This document shows, in pieces, positions 24,660 to 33,874 of a stretch of 64,000 bases of DNA. The position numbers and the translations under genes were made by a program. Source of the stretch: Leptothermofonsia sichuanensis E412 (GTDB lineage: Bacteria; Cyanobacteriota; Cyanobacteriia; Leptolyngbyales; Leptolyngbyaceae); the NCBI RefSeq assembly GCF_019891175.1, contig NZ_CP072600.1:5456001-5520000 (forward strand), read 5' to 3'. The stretch's first letter is position 1. Every line of letters begins with the position of its first letter. The notes under the pieces were generated by a model, which worked only from the letters and a program-made list of their open reading frames with translations, had not been told where the DNA came from and did not search any database.

Positions 24660-25910
24660 ATGCCTTCCCGCCGCCTGCGCGTCCTGTTCCTGGCATCCTA
24701 CTTTCCCAAGCCAGATAATCCTCTGATGGGTACCTGGGCACTGTCCCAGGCCCAGGCACTTGCCCGTCAGGATATAGATCTACTGGTCGCGTCTTTTACT
24801 GCCTGGGTGCCTGCCAGTCTGGCTCTCACCCCTGGCGCAAAGGCCTATGCCCACTGCCCCCAGCACTACACCTGGTCAGGTTCAGTGGATACCCGTTACC
24901 CCCGCTGGCTCTATTACCCGGTAAATCCCTTTAAGCGGTGGGCATATACTGACCCTGTCCCCTATCTCAAACTGGCCTGGGGGTCTGCCCGGCAGGAGCT
25001 TTGCCAGATCATTACAGAATTTCAACCAGATGTGATCTTCTGTCACCACAGCCTGCCCAATGGGTGGGTTGTGGCTCAGCTTCCGCCCCCTTTTCGACGC
25101 CCTTTCCTGACCCTGGATCACGATTTTGATGAAATCAGGGATTGTCACATCTACCCCCGTCGTCGAATGGCGATTCAAACTGTGGCAGACCATGCCTGGG
25201 CAATGTTGGCAGTGGCGAGCCGGATGGAGCATGATATTCAACAATTATTTCCCCAGGTGCGGAGCCTGACCCACCATAACGGAGTTGACCCTATCCCCCA
25301 ATCCCTCTGGAATCAACCACGCCCCTCTGAACTCTGGCATAAAAAAATCATTCTGTCCTGTGCCTTGTTTGCCGAGCGCAAAGGAATTCCCCTTCTGATT
25401 GAGGCCTTCTACCAGATTGCCTCTGCCCATCCCAATGCGATTCTGCGGATTATTGGGTCTGGTCCCGATGAGGAGAACGTGCGGGCTACGGTTGAGAGGT
25501 TAAACCTGGGCGATCGCGTCCAACTGCTGGGTAAAAAGCCCCACCCTGAAGTGCTGCAAGAAATGGTGTGGGCAGACGGCTTTGCCCTGGTGGGTTGGGA
25601 TGAACCCTTTGCCACGGTTTACCTGGAAGCAATGGCAGCCGGGTTGCCCATCCTCTGCTGTAGTGATGGCGGCATCAATGATGTGATTCAAAACGAGGTT
25701 CATGGCTTCACCGTTCCTCCTAAAGATATGGCGGCTACGGCAGCAGCACTGGATCGGATGTTAATTGATGATGTCAGACGTAGAGAAATGGGTGTTAATG
25801 CCCGTCAGCTAATTCATCAGAAATTAACCTGGGATGCCAGGGCAAAGGAGTTATTGGATTTGTTTGAGAAAGCAGTTTCAAGTCCAGTTCAGAATGTAGC
25901 GATCGCATAA
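24660..25910 (+). CDS. glycosyltransferase family 4
   Basis: A 416-residue protein from the ATG at 24660. The frame is open to 24465, but that part lies inside the previous gene and reads unlike the family. Motifs: LFLASYFPKPDNPLMGTWAL (N-terminal glycan-side loop), ILSCALFAERKGIPLLIEAF, IIGSGPDEE, VGWDEPFATVYLEAMAAGLP with an intact EX7E. It follows the previous gene by 19 bases and belongs to the same polysaccharide operon. Confidence 0.87.
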   Translation: MPSRRLRVLFLASYFPKPDNPLMGTWALSQAQALARQDIDLLVASFTAWVPASLALTPGAKAYAHCPQHYTWSGSVDTRYPRWLYYPVNPFKRWAYTDPVPYLKLAWGSARQELCQIITEFQPDVIFCHHSLPNGWVVAQLPPPFRRPFLTLDHDFDEIRDCHIYPRRRMAIQTVADHAWAMLAVASRMEHDIQQLFPQVRSLTHHNGVDPIPQSLWNQPRPSELWHKKIILSCALFAERKGIPLLIEAFYQIASAHPNAILRIIGSGPDEENVRATVERLNLGDRVQLLGKKPHPEVLQEMVWADGFALVGWDEPFATVYLEAMAAGLPILCCSDGGINDVIQNEVHGFTVPPKDMAATAAALDRMLIDDVRRREMGVNARQLIHQKLTWDARAKELLDLFEKAVSSPVQNVAIA

Positions 25911-25949
25911 TCACTGTATCAGTCACACACCAGGCAGGGGAGTATCTTC

Positions 25950-27410
25950 ATGTCAATGTCAAATGATTATTACGAGCCATATTCTGATTCGTTATCTACT
26001 TATGCTTATCCTGAGAAAAAGTATTATCCACCAGCAGCTTCCCCAGAAGGTACTTTCATTTTTCTGATTGGACTGGCGGCAGCTTATGTTTTAATTCCGA
26101 CCTCCGCGGCACCCTCTGAAATGGCAAGAACCGTGGCCATTATTAGTGCAGCAGCCTTAGGGATCAGCATCTTACTGGATAGTCGAAAAGGACTGCAAAA
26201 TCTATTAAGGGCAGATTTAATCTGCCTGGTGGGAATTTATTTCCTCACGCTGGTGGAGTTTCTGTTTCCCCAAACAGAATTTGATGAGCGACTGACCGTG
26301 GAGCAAACCTATCAGGCACTTGTGGTGGTTCTGGTAGGTTTGGCGGCTCTGGCGATCGGTCGCCATTTGGTATCCCAGAAACCTGCCCGCTCCAGTCAGC
26401 TAAACTTTGGAGATATTTCCAATTCTCTATTAATTTGGGTCTTAATTGTGTCAGCATTTCTGGGCTACCTGGATATGCTGCTTTCAGTTGATTTTAATAT
26501 TCCTGAAATGGTTGATGCCATGCTGTCACCCAGATTCACCCAACCCTGGGTCAGGCCCAAACTGGGCAGTTGGCGTACCTTTATCACAGAGCTTAACCTG
26601 CTGCTTTACGTCATTCCCGCTCTGGCTGGAGTGGTATGGAATCGCCGCCGTTCATTTTCAGCGTTTCAACTGAGTATTGTGGCAGTGCTATTTCTATTTA
26701 CACTGTTTTTTGGATTTTCAGGCGGAACGCGCAATATTTTTGTTGCCTATCTATCTATTTTTCTTGTGAGTTACCTGGTAACGCTACCAAAGCATAATTT
26801 TAGAAACACTGTAGTCCCAATCATTGGAACAGCACTCCTGACTTTGTTTGCGAGTTATCACATGCTTGAGTTCAGGACCATGGGCTTAAGAAATTATCTG
26901 GAGAATCAGGTCTATGCCGGTGATACGGTGAGAGATACTCTATCGGTTGACTACAATCTCTGGTCGATCGGTATGATTACCGATGCTTTACCTGCCAAAC
27001 ACGAGTTCCTGGGGTTTGAAATCATTTATTGGGCATTGATCAGACCAATTCCCAGAGTTCTGTTTCCTGGCAAACCAGAAGACTTGAGCCTCACCATTGA
27101 GGAAATTGCTGGTGCAGAAGGGTGGACTGTGGCAGCAACCTATCTGGGTGAAGCCTATATGGCATGGGGCATGGTGGGAGTCATTGTCATTTCTCTGTTG
27201 TTTGGTGCTCTGGCAGCCTGGTGGAACCGCATGGCACTGCAAAGACAATCCGCTTATGCCATGATGACCTACGCTCTGGGCTTCGCAACGGCTGGAATCA
27301 CTATGCGCAGCATGTTCTGGCTAACAACAATGAGTTTGCCAATTGTGGCCCTGCTTGGTTTGAAGAAAACAGGTCTGATCCGATTGAGAAAAGTGACTCC
27401 TTTACCTTAA
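25950..27410 (+). CDS. oligosaccharide repeat-unit polymerase-like membrane protein
   Basis: A 486-residue integral membrane protein with about ten to twelve hydrophobic helices and a Tyr/Ser/Pro-rich cytoplasmic N-terminal tail (1-30). A GGTRNIFVAYLSIFLV segment near 260, a long loop (about 305-390) with RPIPRVLFPGKPEDLS, and terminal helices match the Wzy/O-antigen polymerase type. It would join lipid-linked repeat units on the periplasmic face. Its place among glycosyltransferases supports this. No specific Wzy family can be named. GGGGAG lies about ten bases before the ATG. Confidence 0.72.
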   Translation: MSMSNDYYEPYSDSLSTYAYPEKKYYPPAASPEGTFIFLIGLAAAYVLIPTSAAPSEMARTVAIISAAALGISILLDSRKGLQNLLRADLICLVGIYFLTLVEFLFPQTEFDERLTVEQTYQALVVVLVGLAALAIGRHLVSQKPARSSQLNFGDISNSLLIWVLIVSAFLGYLDMLLSVDFNIPEMVDAMLSPRFTQPWVRPKLGSWRTFITELNLLLYVIPALAGVVWNRRRSFSAFQLSIVAVLFLFTLFFGFSGGTRNIFVAYLSIFLVSYLVTLPKHNFRNTVVPIIGTALLTLFASYHMLEFRTMGLRNYLENQVYAGDTVRDTLSVDYNLWSIGMITDALPAKHEFLGFEIIYWALIRPIPRVLFPGKPEDLSLTIEEIAGAEGWTVAATYLGEAYMAWGMVGVIVISLLFGALAAWWNRMALQRQSAYAMMTYALGFATAGITMRSMFWLTTMSLPIVALLGLKKTGLIRLRKVTPLP

Positions 27411-27442
27411 TTACCCTGGACTCTCTAACAACTAACAACCAA

Positions 27443-27485
27443 CTCCTCTCTTCTCTCTTCTCTCTCCTCTCTTCTCTCTCCTCTA
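27443..27485. repeat. C/T-rich tract before a glycosyltransferase gene
   Basis: A run of short CTCTTCTCTC-type units on the plus strand, just upstream of the ATG at 27498. Similar C/T-rich tracts occur at 41707-41761 and 53730-53880. Confidence 0.6.
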
Positions 27486-27497
27486 CAAGTCATTTCT

Positions 27498-28721
27498 ATG
27501 AAAGTTCTGCATGTCATTCCGTCCATCAGTCCCATTATGGGAGGGCCACCACAGGTTGCTCTTAATCTTGTGTGGGCATTAAGAAATCTGGGCGTTGAGG
27601 CTGAAATTGCAACCACAAACTTTAATGGCTCTGAGCCAATGGATGTGCCCTTAAATCAACGGGTCAAATATCCAATTGCTCCCAACGAAAAGGCTTCTGT
27701 CCCTGTCTGGTTTCTGCCATTTCGCCCCCCCGCCCTGAAGGAGTTTATTTTTTCGCCGGCTCTGGCAGGCTGGCTCTGGCAGCACATCCAGGACTATGAT
27801 GTGCTGGATAATCACTATCTGTTTTCCTTTGCGCCTACCTGTGCCGCCGCGATCGCCCGCTTCAAGCATGTCCCCTATACGGTTCGCACCATGGGACAAC
27901 TCACACCCTGGGCACTCAAGCAAAGTCGCTTAAAAAAACAGATTTACACCGCCCTGATTGAACGTCACAACCTGAACCAGGCGGCTGCCATCCATTGCAC
28001 CACCCCAGCGGAAGCGGAAGACATCCGCCATTTTGGTCTGCAAACCCCGACAATTACTCTTCCCCTGGGGGTGACTCCACCCACCCTGTTAGATAACGCT
28101 GCCACCAGACTGAGACAGCAGTATAACATTGCAACCGACGTTCCCATTATTCTGTTTTTGTCCCGGATTCATTATAAAAAGCGTCCAGATTTGTTACTGA
28201 AATCCCTTGCCCAGTTAAACCAGCAGGGGCACCGTTTTCATCTGATTATGGCGGGTTCCGGTGAACCGGATTACCTGACTGAATTGCAAACAATGGTGGT
28301 GGCGCTTGGCATCGCTCAACAGGTGACCTTTCCTGGTATGGTTACGGGCGTCGCAAAAGATCTGTTGCTGCAAGGCTCAGATTTGTTTGTTCTGCCATCC
28401 TATTCAGAAAACTTTGGCATTGCAGTGGCGGAAGCCATGATTTCCGGGTTGCCTGTTGTCATCACTCCAGGGGTTCAAATTGCTCCCGAAATTGCCGCAG
28501 CTCAGGCAGGGTTGGTGGTAGAGGGTGAATGGATGCTGCTGGCAGGCGCGATCGCCCAACTCCTGACCTCACCCCAACTACGCCAGACCATGGGGGAAAA
28601 CGGCAGGCGGCTGGCAAAGTCGCGCTACTCCTGGACAGCGATCGCCAAAAATCTCATTCCCGCCTACGCTGCAATTTCCTTACAATCATCCTCACCATCT
28701 ATCAAGACAACATTTGAGTAA
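27498..28721 (+). CDS. glycosyltransferase family 4
   Basis: A 407-residue GT4 protein. The N-terminus has VIPSISPIMGGPPQVALNL, the acceptor-domain loop usual for exopolysaccharide GT4 proteins. The donor domain has ILFLSRIHYKKRPDLLLKSL, LIMAGSGEPDYL, and PSYSENFGIAVAEAMISGLP with an intact EX7E. It closes the first polysaccharide cluster. Confidence 0.88.
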   Translation: MKVLHVIPSISPIMGGPPQVALNLVWALRNLGVEAEIATTNFNGSEPMDVPLNQRVKYPIAPNEKASVPVWFLPFRPPALKEFIFSPALAGWLWQHIQDYDVLDNHYLFSFAPTCAAAIARFKHVPYTVRTMGQLTPWALKQSRLKKQIYTALIERHNLNQAAAIHCTTPAEAEDIRHFGLQTPTITLPLGVTPPTLLDNAATRLRQQYNIATDVPIILFLSRIHYKKRPDLLLKSLAQLNQQGHRFHLIMAGSGEPDYLTELQTMVVALGIAQQVTFPGMVTGVAKDLLLQGSDLFVLPSYSENFGIAVAEAMISGLPVVITPGVQIAPEIAAAQAGLVVEGEWMLLAGAIAQLLTSPQLRQTMGENGRRLAKSRYSWTAIAKNLIPAYAAISLQSSSPSIKTTFE

Positions 28722-28809
28722 TACCAAGACCCGATTCAGCACTTTGCGCCGCACGGCTTCTACCATCTAAAAACTATAAATCCAAAATCCAAACTGGTAT
28801 AAGTACCGC

Positions 28810-28862
28810 GTACCCGACACCCGATACCCAATACTCAATACCCAATACACCCAATACCCAAA
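28810..28862. repeat. short tandem repeat of ATACCCA-like units
   Basis: Seven- to eight-base units of the type ATACCCA, CACCCGA and ATACTCA follow each other six to seven times. Short tandemly repeated heptamers are common in cyanobacterial spacers. No gene lies in 28722-28981. Confidence 0.65.
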
Positions 28863-28981
28863 CTGGTTGGTAATGAACTCAGTTGCGTAGTTAGCAATTC
28901 CGACTACAATGAAATCGATTAATCATTTTGAATTGAAAAATTATTGGTTCCTTGGCTGCATGAAGGGAGGGTGTGGGGAAA

Positions 28982-30778
28982 ATGGATTCTGCGATCGCGC
29001 CAAAACAACATCACCATCCAGTCCATGATGTGTCGTGGAGTTGTCTGCTCAGGCTCAGTTCTATTCTCTGCATCGCTGGGGCAATCTCGCTCCCGTTCCA
29101 CCCGGCGGTCAGCCTTGCTCAGGTCCCTTCCTTCCCCACCATTGACACCCCCCTTCAACGTGAACCCCAACCGCCCTCTGTCCAGCCTCAGCCTGAACCC
29201 CTTCCACCGGCCCCATTACCGCCTCCAGAACAACTGCTGCCCGCTCCGATCCTACCTGCCCCACCGACTGAAACACCCCCCGGCGATATTCCCCAAACAA
29301 TTACCGTAGAGCAGTTTCGAGTGACGGGTAGCACGGTATTTACCCAGGCAGACTTTGACCAGGTAACAGAACCCTATACCAAACGCCCAATTTCAGTGAC
29401 CGAATTGTTTCAAGCCCGCTCTGCGGTGACTCAGCTTTACATCGAGAATGGGTACATCTCCTCCGGAGCCTACATCCCCCCCCAGCAGTTGCGGGATGGA
29501 ACCGTCGAGATTCGCGTCGTGGAGGGCAGCCTGGAAGCAATTCAGGTCAGCGGAACCCGCAGACTGAAGCCCAGCTATATCGAATCGCGGCTTAAGGTGG
29601 CTACCCGCCCCCCGTTAAATCAAAGCAAATTGCTGGAAGCCCTCCAACTGCTGCAACTGAACCCACTGATTGAGAGTATTTCAGCGGAGTTATCAGCAGG
29701 ATCGCGCCCGGGAGAAAACCTGCTCGAAGTACGGGTGACGGAAGCCAGAACCTTCGACGCTCAAATCCTGCTTAACAATGGGCGGGTGCCGAGCGTAGGC
29801 ACCTTTCAACGCCAGCTTCAACTGAGTGAAGCGAATCTGCTGGGGTTTGGCGATCGCCTCACGGGTTCCTACTCCAATACAGACGGCAGTAATGCCTTTG
29901 ACTTCAGTTATACTGTTCCTGTCAATCCCTACAATGGAACTATCCGATTCAGTACTGGTATTTCCTATAATCGGGTAATCGAGGCACCATTTAACATCCT
30001 GGATATTGAGTCCAGATCCCGTTACCTGGAACTGAGTTTCCGTCAGCCAATTTTACAAACGCCCACCCGCGAAATTGCCCTCGGCATCACAGGCACCCAG
30101 CAACAAAGCCAGGCCAGTCTGCTGGATGGGGAAATTCCCTTCCCGGCACGCGGGGCAGATGCAGAAGGGCGAACTCGCCTCACCGCCCTTCGCTTTTTCC
30201 AGGAAGCTACCTGGCGCAGTGGAATTGAGGTCATCGCCTTACGTTCCCAGTTCAGTGTCGGGTTGAATGCGCTGGGTTCCACCATCAACGATGCCCCCCC
30301 TGATAGCCGCTTTTTCACCTGGCGGGGTCAGGCGCAGTGGGTTCGGTTGCTGGCTCCCGATACGCTGTTTCTGTTACGGGGTGATATGCAGATTGCCAAC
30401 CGGGCATTGCTGCCCTTCGAGCAGTTTTCCCTGGGAGGTCTTGAGAGTGTACGAGGCTACCGGCAGGATGCCCTCCTGACTGATAGCGGACTGTTTGCCT
30501 CAGCAGAGGTTCGCATTCCCATCTGGCGCTTACCCCAGATCAACGGTCTACTACAGATTGCGCCTTTCTTTGACATCGGTAGCGGCTGGAACCGCTCTGG
30601 GTTCGCCGACCCGGACCCAAGAACGCTGGCATCCTTGGGGGTGGGTTTACGTTTACAAATCAGCAATCACGTTATTGCCCGGTTTGACTGGGGCGCTCCC
30701 CTGATCAACTTTCCCGGAGATAAAAACACCCTACAGGAGAAAGGAATCTACTTCTCTATTATCGTCAGCCCATTTTGA
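28982..30778 (+). CDS. ShlB/FhaC-family outer-membrane transporter (two-partner secretion TpsB)
   Basis: A 598-residue protein from the ATG at 28982 (GGGAGGG about ten bases upstream; a GTG at 28973 is possible). The order is a signal-peptide-like region (about 18-43, ending AVSLA), a Pro-rich linker (about 50-105), a POTRA domain (ITVEQFRVTGSTVF...), a second POTRA-like part (LEAIQVSGTRRLK) and a C-terminal beta-barrel with the FSLGGLESVRGYR motif and a terminal Phe (IIVSPF). TpsB proteins export large partner proteins; no TpsA partner gene lies in the window. Confidence 0.87.
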   Translation: MDSAIAPKQHHHPVHDVSWSCLLRLSSILCIAGAISLPFHPAVSLAQVPSFPTIDTPLQREPQPPSVQPQPEPLPPAPLPPPEQLLPAPILPAPPTETPPGDIPQTITVEQFRVTGSTVFTQADFDQVTEPYTKRPISVTELFQARSAVTQLYIENGYISSGAYIPPQQLRDGTVEIRVVEGSLEAIQVSGTRRLKPSYIESRLKVATRPPLNQSKLLEALQLLQLNPLIESISAELSAGSRPGENLLEVRVTEARTFDAQILLNNGRVPSVGTFQRQLQLSEANLLGFGDRLTGSYSNTDGSNAFDFSYTVPVNPYNGTIRFSTGISYNRVIEAPFNILDIESRSRYLELSFRQPILQTPTREIALGITGTQQQSQASLLDGEIPFPARGADAEGRTRLTALRFFQEATWRSGIEVIALRSQFSVGLNALGSTINDAPPDSRFFTWRGQAQWVRLLAPDTLFLLRGDMQIANRALLPFEQFSLGGLESVRGYRQDALLTDSGLFASAEVRIPIWRLPQINGLLQIAPFFDIGSGWNRSGFADPDPRTLASLGVGLRLQISNHVIARFDWGAPLINFPGDKNTLQEKGIYFSIIVSPF

Positions 30779-30781
30779 ACT

Positions 30782-31447
30782 ATGGTTTTACCAGTGGTCA
30801 GGGCTATGAATCAAATGACAGATGGGTTAGTTAACTATGAAGGGGCGATCGCGGCTCTGAAGCAGGCTGATTCCACTCTGGCAGGTGTGATTGATCAGAT
30901 TGGTCCCTGCAAACTTAACCAGTGCCAGCAGACAGGAGATTTGCTCTATTCCCTCGCGGAATCCATCATCTTTCAGCAGCTCTCGGGCAAAGCCGCCGCC
31001 ACCATCCATCAGCGCTTCCTCCAGCTATACCCTGACCAATCCTTTCCCACTGCTCAGGACATCCTGGCAACTCCCGATGAGATGCTGCGTGGGGCGGGGA
31101 TTTCGCGCCCTAAGGTGACATACCTGAAAGATCTGGCGCAGAAAATACTGGATGGATTGCCTGCTCTGGAAGACCTGGAAACCATGGACGATGAAGCGAT
31201 TATCCAGACGCTCATCCCGGTTAAAGGAATTGGACGCTGGACTGTGCAAATGCTGTTAATCTTTCGCCTGCATCGTTGGGATGTTTTACCCGTGGACGAC
31301 CTGGGTATCCGTGCCGCCATTCGCAATCTCTACGGTCTACCAGAACTTCCTGACAGGAAAACCGTAGAACACCTGGGCGAACTCTGGAAACCCTACCGAA
31401 CAATCGCCTCCTGGTATCTGTGGCAAAGTTTATGCATTTCGACCTAA
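30782..31447 (+). CDS. DNA-3-methyladenine glycosylase II (AlkA-like)
   Basis: A 221-residue HhH-GPD base-excision-repair glycosylase. The helix-hairpin-helix IPVKGIGRWTVQMLLIF (about 149-165) is followed by LPVDDLGIRAA with the catalytic Asp. SIIFQQLSGKAAATI is the conserved N-terminal helix. The ATG at 30782 gives a short extra head; an ATG at 30809 is an alternative. It begins four bases after the TpsB stop. Confidence 0.88.
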   Translation: MVLPVVRAMNQMTDGLVNYEGAIAALKQADSTLAGVIDQIGPCKLNQCQQTGDLLYSLAESIIFQQLSGKAAATIHQRFLQLYPDQSFPTAQDILATPDEMLRGAGISRPKVTYLKDLAQKILDGLPALEDLETMDDEAIIQTLIPVKGIGRWTVQMLLIFRLHRWDVLPVDDLGIRAAIRNLYGLPELPDRKTVEHLGELWKPYRTIASWYLWQSLCIST

Positions 31448-31476
31448 GGAACGAGGATGTTATAACCTGAAACTTC

Positions 31477-31534
31477 ACCACAGAGGCACGGAGAACACAG
31501 AGCAATTCCTCTGTGCCCTCTGTGTCTCTGTGGT
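31477..31534. repeat. inverted CACAGAG-type repeat, copy 1
   Basis: ACCACAGAG at 31477 is inverted as CTCTGTGGT ending at 31534, with several CTCTGTG/CACAGAG units between. A similar element is at 35287-35346. This kind of repeat is widespread in bacterial genomes. It could end the alkA-like transcript. Confidence 0.65.
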
Positions 31535-31702
31535 AAAGCGCTAAGTTTTTCGGTTTATTTAATCCGTAGTCCTGATCAAAGAGGGATATAACCTGACCAA
31601 GCTTTTCTCTCGATTTTGGATTTCATCTTCTATTTTCCAGGTGGAAAGTCTCACTTTCATCGTTGGAGGCGAGCGCAGTTCATGGGGTAATCCCTTCTTG
31701 CA

Positions 31703-32146
31703 CTAGCCGCGTTCCTTGAGATGATTTACCAGTGCCTGAAGTCCCAAGCGATAACTATCGGCTCCAAATCCGCTAATCTGACCAATCGCCACTGGAGCAA
31801 TATAAGAATGATGACGGAACGCTTCACGACGATAAATATTACTGAGATGAACTTCGACCGTGGGAAGGTTTACAGCCACGATCGCATCTCGAATCGCCAC
31901 ACTGGTGTGAGTGTATGCCCCTGCATTGATCAAGAGTCCCTGGTGCTTTCCCAACGCAGCATGAATTGCGTCAACCAGAACCCCTTCATGGTTTGACTGT
32001 AATGAGGAAACCGTCACCTTATGATAAGTCGCCTCCTCCTCCAGGAGACGAACGATATCTTCAAGCGTAGAGGAGCCATAAATTCCTGGCTCCCGTTTAC
32101 CCAGAAGATTCAGGTTTGGTCCATGAAGCACCAAAATGCTGAACAA
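31703..32146 (-). CDS. aroQ: type II 3-dehydroquinate dehydratase
   Basis: A 147-residue enzyme for the third step of the shikimate pathway. It has [18 protein letters not shown] with the active-site Asn and Tyr, [53 protein letters not shown] with the catalytic His, and the [16 protein letters not shown] end. The likely start is a TTG at 32146 because the family begins right there; no ATG fits. Confidence 0.93.
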   Translation of the reverse strand: MFSILVLHGPNLNLLGKREPGIYGSSTLEDIVRLLEEEATYHKVTVSSLQSNHEGVLVDAIHAALGKHQGLLINAGAYTHTSVAIRDAIVAVNLPTVEVHLSNIYRREAFRHHSYIAPVAIGQISGFGADSYRLGLQALVNHLKERG

Positions 32147-32175
32147 GCAGCAAAACCTAACTAGCGAACTACTTA

Positions 32176-32310
32176 CTAACGGCGTTGAGGATCGTTTACT
32201 GGCACCGGGATCGGCTCGGCTTCGGGCTGCATATCTGGACCCAGAAGAGCCTCAATCAGTTTGCGCGCCCACTCTTTGATTTTCTCAAGCACCTTATCAA
32301 GGTAGTCCAT
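32176..32310 (-). CDS. conserved small protein, 44 residues
   Basis: Translation from the ATG at 32310 gives an amphipathic helix ([20 protein letters not shown]), then ALLGP and a Pro/Glu-rich tail ending in NDPQRR. It is compact and highly charged, starts with ATG, and lies 29 bases upstream of aroQ on the same strand, so the two could be co-transcribed. I have an impression of similar short proteins in cyanobacteria but cannot name a family. Confidence 0.6.
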   Translation of the reverse strand: MDYLDKVLEKIKEWARKLIEALLGPDMQPEAEPIPVPVNDPQRR

Positions 32311-32607
32311 TGAATTAATAGCTCCTTCGCTATGGCTTAGCTAATGCCAGCGTTCCCGTAACGCTTAGATTTAAAACGCTTAATTCTAACGCTAGATCCT
32401 TAGCCTAACCTGGTTACCTATAGAAATTGTACCCAATTTATCAATTCAGCAACAGTTGGCTAATGGAAGATTAAGAATTCTCTCAAACGAAGCAGGGGAC
32501 TGAGTGTCAGGGATTCAGATACAGGCAGGCACTCCAAAATCACTGATTAGCATTTATGAATGTTTACTTTAAAAACACGTTGAGGACTTATACTTACTCC
32601 CACCAAT

Positions 32608-33873
32608 TTATTTTGTCGTCCCTAATAATTGACGGCGCAAATGGTCCAGGGCGGTGCAGGCACTCAGATGACGTATCCAGTCCCGTCCTCGGGTGGCTCC
32701 AAAACAGTGCATAAAACTTTGCACCTGATCGGGGCCTGCCAGCCCAATGTAGACCAACCCAACGGGTTTTGTCGCAGTACCGCCATCCGGTCCAGCAATT
32801 CCGGTGATGCTGAGTCCCCAGGTGGTGCCCAGGCGATCGCGCACACCTGCCGCCATCTGTTCAGCCACAATAGCACTGACCGCTCCCTGGCTTGCCAGGT
32901 CTTCTGGATTAACCCCCAGCAGCCCTACTTTGATGGAGTTGTCGTAGGAAATTACCCCACCCATAAAGTAGGCAGAGCTACCGGTGATCGCCGTAATCAT
33001 GCTACCTAACCCCCCGCCAGTACAGGATTCAGCGACTGCCAGGGTCGCTCCAGCCGTTTTCAGTAAATCCCCCACTACCGATGCCAGACTGTCCTCATCA
33101 GCACCGTAGCAGTCGGGTCCCCCAATCTGTCGAAGCTGCTGCTCAACGGGTGCAATCAACTGACGGGCAGAGGATTCGGAACTGGCAAGGGCAGAAATTC
33201 GTAGTTTCACCTCGCCATTGTTGGCATAGGGAGCGACTGTAGGGTTCTGTAAATCAAAGAACGAATGAACCTTTTCTGCCAGGGTCGATTCGGCAACTCC
33301 CCAAAACCGGAGAGTGCGACTGTAGATCGTGGATTGCCCCCAACCCTGCTGTTTCAGATAGGGAACGGCAACTTCCTGCCACATCTGCCGCATTTCTGCG
33401 GGCACGCCGGGAAACGTCAGCAGGGTGAGATTGGAACGGGGGTGCCAGATGATACCTGGAGCACTGCCCGACGTATTAGTCAGAATCTCCGCTCCTTCCG
33501 GCAAAAGTGCCTGTTTCCGATTATTTGGGGTCATTGTGCGACCCCGCCGGGCAAACTTTTGGCGAATATCTTCCAGTACCTCTGGTCGTTCCACTAAGGA
33601 AACCCCAAAAAAGTCTGCTAAAGTCGAGTGGGTCAGATCATCGGGAGTAGGCCCCAACCCACCTGTAAAAATGAGTAATTGGGATCGATCGCAGGCAATG
33701 GCAACCACCTGTTTGATGCGATCGGGGTTATCTCCGACAACCGTCTGGTAATAATGGGCAATGCCCAGGCGAGCCAGTTCCTGCGCCAAAAATCGGGCAT
33801 TGGTGTTCAAAATGTCACCCAGCAGCAGCTCAGTCCCGATACAGATGATTTCAGCAGAGCCAGCCATTTTCAT
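32608..33873 (-). CDS. cinA: CinA-family protein (nicotinamide-nucleotide amidase / competence-damage)
   Basis: A 421-residue protein from the ATG at 33873; the frame is open further upstream, but that part overlaps the WecA-like gene. The N-terminal molybdopterin-binding-like domain has ICIGTELLLGDILNTN and FTGGLGPTPDDLT. The C-terminal CinA domain has VAESCTGGGLGSMI, GGVISYDNSIK and SITGIAGPDGG. CinA-type proteins hydrolyse nicotinamide mononucleotide or ADP-ribose. It starts one base after the upstream gene ends, so the two form an operon. The 297-base spacer downstream of it (32311-32607) holds only a small AGCGTT/AACGCT hairpin. Confidence 0.92.
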   Translation of the reverse strand: MKMAGSAEIICIGTELLLGDILNTNARFLAQELARLGIAHYYQTVVGDNPDRIKQVVAIACDRSQLLIFTGGLGPTPDDLTHSTLADFFGVSLVERPEVLEDIRQKFARRGRTMTPNNRKQALLPEGAEILTNTSGSAPGIIWHPRSNLTLLTFPGVPAEMRQMWQEVAVPYLKQQGWGQSTIYSRTLRFWGVAESTLAEKVHSFFDLQNPTVAPYANNGEVKLRISALASSESSARQLIAPVEQQLRQIGGPDCYGADEDSLASVVGDLLKTAGATLAVAESCTGGGLGSMITAITGSSAYFMGGVISYDNSIKVGLLGVNPEDLASQGAVSAIVAEQMAAGVRDRLGTTWGLSITGIAGPDGGTATKPVGLVYIGLAGPDQVQSFMHCFGATRGRDWIRHLSACTALDHLRRQLLGTTK

Positions 33874-33874
33874 T

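Noticed and set aside
27443..28862. CRISPR-like arrays in the short tandem repeats
   Set aside because: Units are only 7-10 bases, irregular and without unique spacers.
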